11,887 bases of DNA from CAYTLW01 sp964438735. GTDB lineage: Bacteria > Myxococcota_A > UBA9042. Below are positions 6,897-11,887 of the stretch, piece by piece. Both the position numbers and the translations under genes were made by a program. Under the pieces are notes generated by a model that saw nothing but the letters and a program-made list of their open reading frames with translations, was not told the origin of the DNA and searched no databases. The stretch is from assembly GCA_964438735.1 (NCBI GenBank), contig CAYTLW010000185.1, positions 1 through 11,887 of the forward strand, in the 5' to 3' direction. Numbering within the stretch: the stretch's first letter is position 1; each line of letters starts with the position of its first letter.

Positions 6897-8690
6897 ATGT
6901 CGTCGCCATCTACGCCCCAGAGCCCCACACGCGAGCGACGCACCACGGGTCGCTGGTCGCTGCCGGATCTCGGCCTGGGCCTGGGCCTGCGCGCGCCCCA
7001 TATTGGCGACATCCTCACCTCCTGGCCCGAGGTCGGCTGGTTCGAGATCATCACCGAGAACTTCCTCGTCCATCGGGGCTACCTGAGCTGGGTGCTGGAA
7101 CGCATCGCCGAGCGCTACCCGGTGGTGATGCACGGCGTCTCCCTGTCCATCGGTTCGACCGAGCCGTTGAATATGGAGTACCTGCAGGCGGTCAAGTCGC
7201 TGGCCGACCGCATCGACACGCCCTGGGTCTCCGACCATGTCTGCTGGACCGGGGTCGGCGGACGCAACAGCCACGACCTGCTGCCGGTGCCCTATACCGA
7301 GGAGATGTTGACCTGGATGGTCGGCCGCATCCGGCAGGTGCAGGAGGTGCTCGAGCGCCCGATCTTCCTCGAGAATCCGTCCAGCTACGTCGCCTTCGCT
7401 GACAGCCCCATGGCGGAGTGGGAGTTCATCGCCGCCATGGCCGAGGAGGCCGACTGCGGTCTGCTGCTGGACGTGAACAACATCTATGTGAGCAGCGTCA
7501 ATCACGACTTCGATCCCTTCGTCTACCTCGACGCGGTGCCGTGGGATCGGGTCGCCCAGTTCCACGTCGCCGGTCACACGGACCGCGGTACCCACATCCT
7601 GGATACCCACATCGGGCCGGTCGAGGAGACCGTCTGGTCGCTCTTTGGCCGCGCCTGGCGGCTGTCTGGCGGCCGTTCGGTCCTGTTGGAGTGGGATGAC
7701 GAGATCCCCGAGTTCGACACGGTCTGGGCAGAGGCCCGCAAAGCCGAGCGCTGGATGGCCGACCTGAATCCCGATGCCAGGAAGGCCGAGCCTCGTCCCA
7801 ACACCGCCCGTACCCGACGCCGCAGGCGACGGCAGCCGGGCGAGCCGCCACTGGGCACCGACGCGCTGATGCGCTGGATGCATGCGGTGGTGGCCGGTGA
7901 TGACGACGCGGCGACAGCGGAGATCACCCGTCACATTTTGCCCAATGACCGCATGTCAGCGCCCGACCGCATCCAGGTCTACAGCGACATGGTGGCCGTG
8001 CGCTTCCGCGAGGCCATGGCCGAGGACTACGCTGCGGTCGAGCGGCTGCTGGGCGAGGACTTCCGGCCCGCAGTCGCGGCCTACTGCAAAGACCACCCGT
8101 CAACTTCTTGGGCGCTGGAGCACCTGGGACGGCACTTTCCGCAGTGGCTGCAGGAGGCGCTGTCGGAGCAGTCGATCGACGGTGTACCCGCCTGGTCTGC
8201 CACGGGGCGACCGCTTCCGGCAGCGGTGGCGCCGCTGGCGTCTTTGGAGTGGGCAGTCGTGGGTTGTCACATGGCAGACCGCACGACGCCGCTGACAGCC
8301 GAGGCCTTTGCAGCCGTCGCCGAAGCCGACCGCCCCTATGTGCGTATCGGTTTCGCCCCGAGCTTGCGCCTGCTGTCCTTCGACAAGCCGGTGCATCACC
8401 TGTTGGAAGGCGAGCCGCCACCCGAAGATCAAGGCGCCGAGCACGTACTCGTCTATCGAAAAGGCCTACATGTGCAGACGCGATTGCTGCCACCCGCCGA
8501 GGCCGTGGTCATGGCCGAGCTGCTCTCCGGTGCCGGTCTCGCTGACGCGCTGCTGACAACGGTGCTGAAGCAGCCCGACTGGCAGGACGAGGTGCTGAGC
8601 TCATTGCCGACCTGGACCGAGGCCTGGGCGGCCAGCGGCCTGGTGGTCGCCGTCACGCTGCCCGTCGTCGCCGAAAACGACGATATGTGA
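6897..8690 (+). CDS. MNIO (DUF692, BufB-like) fused to DUF2063 (BufC/HvfC-like) domain
   Basis: 597 residues. Residues 22-290 form a DUF692 TIM barrel, the multinuclear non-heme iron oxidative enzyme family (MbnB, BufB, HvfB, TglH), which rewrites Cys or Asp residues of ribosomal peptides, for example into copper-binding oxazolone or thiooxazole groups. The expected metal-ligand motifs are intact: M-H-G (H79), S-D-H (D113, H114), L-E-N-P-S (E159), L-D-V-N-N (D192, N194), Q-F-H-V-A-G-H (H223, H227), D-T-H (D236, H238) and E-W-D-D-E (E265, D268). Residues 296-320 are a loop rich in Arg and Pro. Residues about 321-420 resemble the N-terminal part of DUF2063 (R.QVYSDM...AVERLLGEDF...HPS...L..FPQWL), and the rest continues the partner protein. 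These partners normally come from a separate adjacent gene and help bind the substrate leader. No small Cys-rich precursor is visible beside it. ATG 6897 has a good ribosome binding site. Its stop lies 21 nt from the convergent gene's stop. Confidence 0.93.
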   Translation: MSSPSTPQSPTRERRTTGRWSLPDLGLGLGLRAPHIGDILTSWPEVGWFEIITENFLVHRGYLSWVLERIAERYPVVMHGVSLSIGSTEPLNMEYLQAVKSLADRIDTPWVSDHVCWTGVGGRNSHDLLPVPYTEEMLTWMVGRIRQVQEVLERPIFLENPSSYVAFADSPMAEWEFIAAMAEEADCGLLLDVNNIYVSSVNHDFDPFVYLDAVPWDRVAQFHVAGHTDRGTHILDTHIGPVEETVWSLFGRAWRLSGGRSVLLEWDDEIPEFDTVWAEARKAERWMADLNPDARKAEPRPNTARTRRRRRRQPGEPPLGTDALMRWMHAVVAGDDDAATAEITRHILPNDRMSAPDRIQVYSDMVAVRFREAMAEDYAAVERLLGEDFRPAVAAYCKDHPSTSWALEHLGRHFPQWLQEALSEQSIDGVPAWSATGRPLPAAVAPLASLEWAVVGCHMADRTTPLTAEAFAAVAEADRPYVRIGFAPSLRLLSFDKPVHHLLEGEPPPEDQGAEHVLVYRKGLHVQTRLLPPAEAVVMAELLSGAGLADALLTTVLKQPDWQDEVLSSLPTWTEAWAASGLVVAVTLPVVAENDDM

Positions 8691-8711
8691 GCCCGCGAGG
8701 CTGGCCGACCG

Positions 8712-11700
8712 CTACTCGATCACCAGGCAGCCCACCTGCTCGGTGGTGTGCTTGCGCTCGCTGTCCTTGGCCTGGTCCTCGTCGATGGCCAGCTTCAAGC
8801 TGCTTGCTGTGACCGCGCCGGCGCCGTAGAGCACCGCCCAGCCGCCGTTGCCGCCGTCCATGGCCGCCTGGCTGGCGATGGCCCCGCTGGCGCTCGACAG
8901 GCCGCTCACCGAGTAGCTGTAGGGGGGCGCGTCGTCGAAGCCCTTGACCGTGTCACCGCCGAGGAAGGCGGAGTACGCCTTGCCGCCGATGGTGCCGGTG
9001 CCGGATTCGATGACGATGTAGCCGACCGTCTCGTCAGCGCGGGTGGTATTGGGGTCCTCGCCGACGTGCTTGCCTGTGCGCAATGTGCCATTGGGGGGAT
9101 TCTTGTTGGTCGAGCCGCGGGCCCAGAAGACGGAGAACGCCGGGTCGTTGGCGCTCATCACCTGGCCCAGGACCACGGGGTTGCTGTAGCTGTTCAGGTA
9201 GGTGCGCGCCTGGGCGGACCAGCTGCCCTTGCGGTCGGTAACGGTCGACAAATAGCTGGTCGCCTCCATCTTCACCCCATGCTCGGCCACGGTGTAGGTG
9301 CCGGCTTCTACGGCCATGCAGTGGACCGTGATGCCGGCCACGAGGGCTCCGCTGCCATCGGCGCGCATGGTGGAGAACTCGAAGCCGTTGCCCGTGGCGT
9401 TCCGCACACGCACCGCCAAGGCAGGTTGTCCGATGTCGTACTGCGGCGTACAGACGACGACCATGGACGCGTAGCTGGTGGCCAGGGTAACCGCGCTCCA
9501 GCCGCTGCCGCTGGTGACCAGCTTGTGCTCCAGGTTCGGACCGCAGCTGCCGGTGCCGGCGCAGGAACCAGCGCCATCGCACTGGTCGTCGCTGGTGCAG
9601 GCGTCGCCATCATCGCAGTCACCGCCGGCGGGTGCGGGCGGGTTCTGGCAACCGGCGACGGCATCGCAGTTGTCGTTGGTGCAGACGTTGCTGTCGTCGC
9701 AATTCAACGGCGTGCCGGCGCTGCAGGTGCCCGACTGGCAGGTCTCGTCGCCGTTGCAGACCGTGCCGTCGGCGCAGGGCGTGCCGTTGGCCACGGCGTT
9801 GTTCTGGCAGCCGGCGACGGCGTCGCAGCTGTCGGCGGTGCAGGGGTTGCCGTCATCGCAGTTCAGCGGCGTGCCTGCACTGCAGGTGCCGGACTGGCAG
9901 GTCTCGTCACCGTTGCAGACGGTGCCGTCTGCGCATGGGGTGCCATTGGCCACAGCGTTGTTCTGGCAGCCGGCGACGGCGTCGCAGCTGTCGGCGGTGC
10001 ACGGGTTGCCGTCGTCGCAATCCAGCGGCGTGCCGGCGTTGCAGGCGCCCGATTGGCAGGTCTCGTCACCGTTGCAGACCGTGCCATCGGCGCAAGGTGT
10101 GCCGTTGGCCACGGCCACATTCTGGCAACCGGCCACGGCGTCGCAGCTGTCGTTGGTGCAGACGTTGCCGTCATCGCAGTTCAGCGGCGTGCCGGCGTTG
10201 CAGGTGCCGGACTGGCAGGTCTCGTCGCCATTGCAGAGCGTGCCATCGGCGCAGGGCGTGCCGTTGGCCACGGCCTGGTTCTGGCAGCCCGTCGCGGCAT
10301 CGCAGCTGTCGCTGGTGCACGGATTGCTGTCGTCGCAGTCCAGCGGCGTGCCGGCGGCGCAGGTGCCGGACTGGCAGCTCTCGTCGCCGTTGCAGACCGT
10401 GCCGTCGACGCACGGCGTGCCATTGGCCACGGCGACGTTGCCGCAGCCGGTCACGGCGTCGCAGGAATCCGATGTGCAGACGTTGCTATCGTCGCAATCC
10501 AGCGGCGTGCCGGCGCTGCAGGCGCCGCCCTGGCAGGTCTCATCGCCATTGCAGACAGTGCCGTCCGCGCAGGGGGTGCCGTTGGCCACCGGGTCATTCT
10601 GGCAGCCGGCGACGGCGTCGCAAGTGTCCGCGGTGCAGACATTGCCATCGCCGCAGTTGAGCGGCGTGCCAGTGCTGCAGGTGCCCGCCTGGCAGGTCTC
10701 GTCGCCGTTGCAGACGGTGCCATCGGCGCAGGGTGTGCCGTTGGCGACAGCCACGTTCTGACAGCCGGCGACCGCATCGCAGGAATCGGAGGTGCACACA
10801 TTGCTGTCGTCACAATCGAGCGCTGTGCCGTTGCTGCAGGTGCCCGACTGGCAGGTCTCGTCGCCATTGCAGACGGTGCCGTCGGCGCAAGGCGTGCCGT
10901 TGGCGACCGCCACATTCTGGCACCCGGCGACCGCATCGCAGGAGTCGCTGGTGCAGACGTTGCTGTCGTTGCAATCAGGGGCCGAGCCCGGGGCGCAGGA
11001 ACCGCCCTGGCAGGTCTCGTTACCGTTGCAGAGATCCCCATCGGCGCAGGGCGTGCCATTGGCGACCGCGACACTCTGGCAACCGGCGACCGCATCACAG
11101 GAGTCGCTGGTGCAGACGTTGCTGTCATCGCAGTCCAGCGCGGTGCCGTTGGCGCAGGCGCCGGACAGGCAGGTCTCGTCGCCATTGCAGACGGTGCCGT
11201 CGGCGCATGGCGTACCGTTGGCCACAGCCGCGTTGTCGCAGCCGCTCACCGCGTTGCAGGAATCGGTGGTGCAGACGTTGCTGTCGTCACAATCGAGCGC
11301 CGTGCCGTTGCTGCAGGTGCCGGACTGGCACGTCTCGTCGCCGTTGCAGACCGTGCCGTCCGCGCAGGGCGTACCGTTGGCGACGGCGATGTTCTGGCAG
11401 CCGGCGACCGCGTCGCAGGAATCCGTCGTGCAGACGTTGCTGTCGTCGCAATCGAGCGCCGTGCCGTTGGTGCAGGAGCCCGCCTGACAGGTCTCGTCGC
11501 CATTGCAGAGATCCCCGTCGGCGCAGGGCGCGCCGTTGGCCACGGCGGCGTTGTCGCAGCCGGTCACCGCGTCGCAGGAATCGGACGTGCAGACATTGCT
11601 GTCGTCACAATCGAGCGCGGCGCCATTGGCGCAGGTGCCCGACTGGCAGGTCTCGTCGCCATTGCAGACGGTGCCATCGGCGCAAGGCGTGCCGTTGGCG

Positions 11701-11887
11701 ACCGCGATGTTCTGGCAGCCGGCCACGTCGTCGCAGGAATCCGTCGTGCAGACGTTGCTGTCGTCACAATCGAGCGCCGTGCCGTTGCTGCAGGTGCCGG
11801 ACTGGCACGTCTCGTCGCCGTTGCAGACCGTGCCGCAGACCTGACCCAAAGTCGGTCGAAGCCCTGAAACTGTAGGAGAAGTAGAAG
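8712..11887 (-). CDS. Second giant Cys-rich repeat protein with a C-terminal beta-rich domain, 5' partial
   Basis: Read right to left, ending at TAG 8712-8714. The frame stays open to the right edge. A TTG at 11849 could be called a start, but it gives no signal peptide and lies 7 codons before the first repeat, so the gene probably begins outside the window. Counting from TTG 11849 there are 1045 residues: fourteen 53-residue units with 8 Cys each (8-749), a partial unit (750-769), then a 270-residue domain with only three Cys (776-1045). Unit pattern: VCNGDETCQSGTC...LDCDDSNVCT.DSCDAVAGCQN.AVANGTPCADGT. The module length and Cys layout match the 53-residue module of the first giant protein, so the two are related, but this one uses Ala/Thr/Asn where the other uses Lys/Gly. 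Likely extracellular, as matrix, adhesin or metal binder; this is inferred. The gap to the convergent MNIO stop (8691-8711) holds no visible terminator. Confidence 0.88.
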   Translation of the reverse strand, partial: STSPTVSGLRPTLGQVCGTVCNGDETCQSGTCSNGTALDCDDSNVCTTDSCDDVAGCQNIAVANGTPCADGTVCNGDETCQSGTCANGAALDCDDSNVCTSDSCDAVTGCDNAAVANGAPCADGDLCNGDETCQAGSCTNGTALDCDDSNVCTTDSCDAVAGCQNIAVANGTPCADGTVCNGDETCQSGTCSNGTALDCDDSNVCTTDSCNAVSGCDNAAVANGTPCADGTVCNGDETCLSGACANGTALDCDDSNVCTSDSCDAVAGCQSVAVANGTPCADGDLCNGNETCQGGSCAPGSAPDCNDSNVCTSDSCDAVAGCQNVAVANGTPCADGTVCNGDETCQSGTCSNGTALDCDDSNVCTSDSCDAVAGCQNVAVANGTPCADGTVCNGDETCQAGTCSTGTPLNCGDGNVCTADTCDAVAGCQNDPVANGTPCADGTVCNGDETCQGGACSAGTPLDCDDSNVCTSDSCDAVTGCGNVAVANGTPCVDGTVCNGDESCQSGTCAAGTPLDCDDSNPCTSDSCDAATGCQNQAVANGTPCADGTLCNGDETCQSGTCNAGTPLNCDDGNVCTNDSCDAVAGCQNVAVANGTPCADGTVCNGDETCQSGACNAGTPLDCDDGNPCTADSCDAVAGCQNNAVANGTPCADGTVCNGDETCQSGTCSAGTPLNCDDGNPCTADSCDAVAGCQNNAVANGTPCADGTVCNGDETCQSGTCSAGTPLNCDDSNVCTNDNCDAVAGCQNPPAPAGGDCDDGDACTSDDQCDGAGSCAGTGSCGPNLEHKLVTSGSGWSAVTLATSYASMVVVCTPQYDIGQPALAVRVRNATGNGFEFSTMRADGSGALVAGITVHCMAVEAGTYTVAEHGVKMEATSYLSTVTDRKGSWSAQARTYLNSYSNPVVLGQVMSANDPAFSVFWARGSTNKNPPNGTLRTGKHVGEDPNTTRADETVGYIVIESGTGTIGGKAYSAFLGGDTVKGFDDAPPYSYSVSGLSSASGAIASQAAMDGGNGGWAVLYGAGAVTASSLKLAIDEDQAKDSERKHTTEQVGCLVIE
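8715..9524 (-). other. C-terminal domain with three lectin-like beta repeats
   Basis: Residues 776-1045 of the minus-strand protein (counted from TTG 11849). Three segments end in similar strands, VHCMAVEAG, VGYIVIESG and VGCLVIE. The last two are preceded by matching phrases: TTRADET before the second and HTTEQ before the third. Conserved-looking stretches include AEHGVKMEA, GQVMSANDP, GKHVGEDP and MDGGNGGWAVLYG. I recall this type of domain at the ends of modular secreted bacterial proteins but cannot name a family. The strand pattern loosely suggests an H-type-lectin-like sandwich. Low Cys content and the terminal position fit a binding or anchoring head carried by the Cys-rich stalk. Confidence 0.6.
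9603..11828 (-). repeat. Fourteen tandem 159-bp (53-residue, 8-Cys) units
   Basis: The array is exactly 14 x 159 bp with no insertion or deletion. Each unit carries Cys at positions 2, 8, 13, 21, 27, 32, 38 and 49, enough for four disulfides. Units differ mainly in the linker after the third Cys and in single residues. Units 2 and 5 from the N-terminal side both end A-D-G-D and are followed by L-C-N-G, which suggests a higher-order trimer of 477 bp. A degenerate fifteenth unit (about 9543-9602) leads into the C-terminal domain. Confidence 0.9.
11269..11358. repeat. 90-bp exact direct repeat, copy A
   Basis: Identical base for base to 11746-11835 and offset by 477 bp, exactly three 159-bp units. 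Other unit pairs carry many silent differences, so this pair marks a recent three-unit duplication, gene conversion or an assembly effect. The identity ends at 11358/11835. Confidence 0.85.
11746..11835. repeat. 90-bp exact direct repeat, copy B
   Basis: The second copy of 11269-11358. Its right end (11835) is also where the repeat array stops matching its own consensus, one base before an unrelated 52-bp segment. The coincidence makes the junction suspect as a recombination or assembly breakpoint. Confidence 0.85.
11836..11887. other. Non-repeat terminal segment of uncertain nature
   Basis: These 52 bases share nothing visible with the 159-bp units and are less GC-rich than the rest of the window. 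On the minus strand they keep the frame of the Cys-rich protein open, reading roughly S-T-S-P-T-V-S-G-L-R-P-T-L-G-Q-V-C-G. This is not a signal peptide. They could be a unique region before the repeats or a chimeric contig end. Confidence 0.4.

Noticed and set aside
6897..8690. Assigning the MNIO protein a specific known product such as methanobactin or a bufferin
   Set aside because: The family is clear but no MbnA-like or BufA-like precursor is visible in the window, so the substrate and product cannot be named.
8691..8711. A bidirectional terminator between the convergent MNIO and Cys-rich genes
   Set aside because: The 21-bp gap shows no inverted repeat with a T-run on either strand.
11847..11849. 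TTG as the true start of the minus-strand Cys-rich protein
   Set aside because: There is no signal peptide, which a secreted disulfide-rich protein needs. The frame stays open to the window edge. A truncated gene is more likely.
8748..11867. A 1039-codon open frame on the plus strand opposite the second Cys-rich gene
   Set aside because: Its translation is Ala/Val/Gly-rich and repeats only because the opposite strand repeats every 159 bp. The minus-strand reading has ordered Cys motifs and a recognisable C-terminal domain, so this frame is a shadow of GC-rich codon bias.
11836..11887. The pyrimidine-rich minus-strand stretch ending in CAG, read as a eukaryotic splice acceptor
   Set aside because: All other genes are intronless with bacterial ribosome binding sites and bacterial families, so one short pyrimidine tract at a contig edge is not evidence for splicing.

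Overview
The window is GC-rich bacterial DNA with four protein-coding genes and no RNA genes, insertion sequences or CRISPR array. Giant secreted Cys-rich repeat proteins, an acidic Pro/Asp linker, a MopE-type metal-binding motif and Shine-Dalgarno sites together suggest a Myxococcota/Bradymonadota-type (former Deltaproteobacteria) organism, probably from a metagenome. That assignment is inferred from protein style, not from a marker gene. Both ends of the window fall inside repetitive genes, as expected when an assembly breaks at repeats, so both giant genes lack their 5' ends.

Layout. (1) Bases 1-5976 (+) hold a protein of at least 1991 residues. It has an acidic hexapeptide linker, a Cys-rich head with a MopE-like motif, and nine super-repeats with a four-copy tail, built from a 6-Cys header and an 8-Cys module of about 53 residues. 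(2) Bases 5998-6756 (+) encode a classical short-chain dehydrogenase/reductase resembling DHRS11, 21 nt downstream. (3) Bases 6757-6896 are an intergenic region with stacked inverted repeats and a C9 tract. (4) Bases 6897-8690 (+) encode a fusion of a DUF692/MNIO enzyme (BufB/MbnB type) with a DUF2063 (BufC/HvfC type) partner domain. (5) Bases 8712-11887 (-) converge on it and encode a second giant Cys-rich protein: fourteen 53-residue, 8-Cys units followed by a 270-residue C-terminal domain.

How the genes may fit together. The MNIO family modifies Cys (or Asp) residues in peptide substrates, and its DUF2063-type partners help substrate recognition. Here such an enzyme, with partner domain built in, lies between two extracellular proteins that are about 15% cysteine, and no conventional small bufferin precursor is visible. 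One of the Cys-rich proteins (the plus-strand one has at least 25 Gly-Lys-Cys sites) could be the substrate, or all three could serve metal handling at the cell surface. This is a hypothesis from proximity and family knowledge only. The true precursor may lie outside the window.
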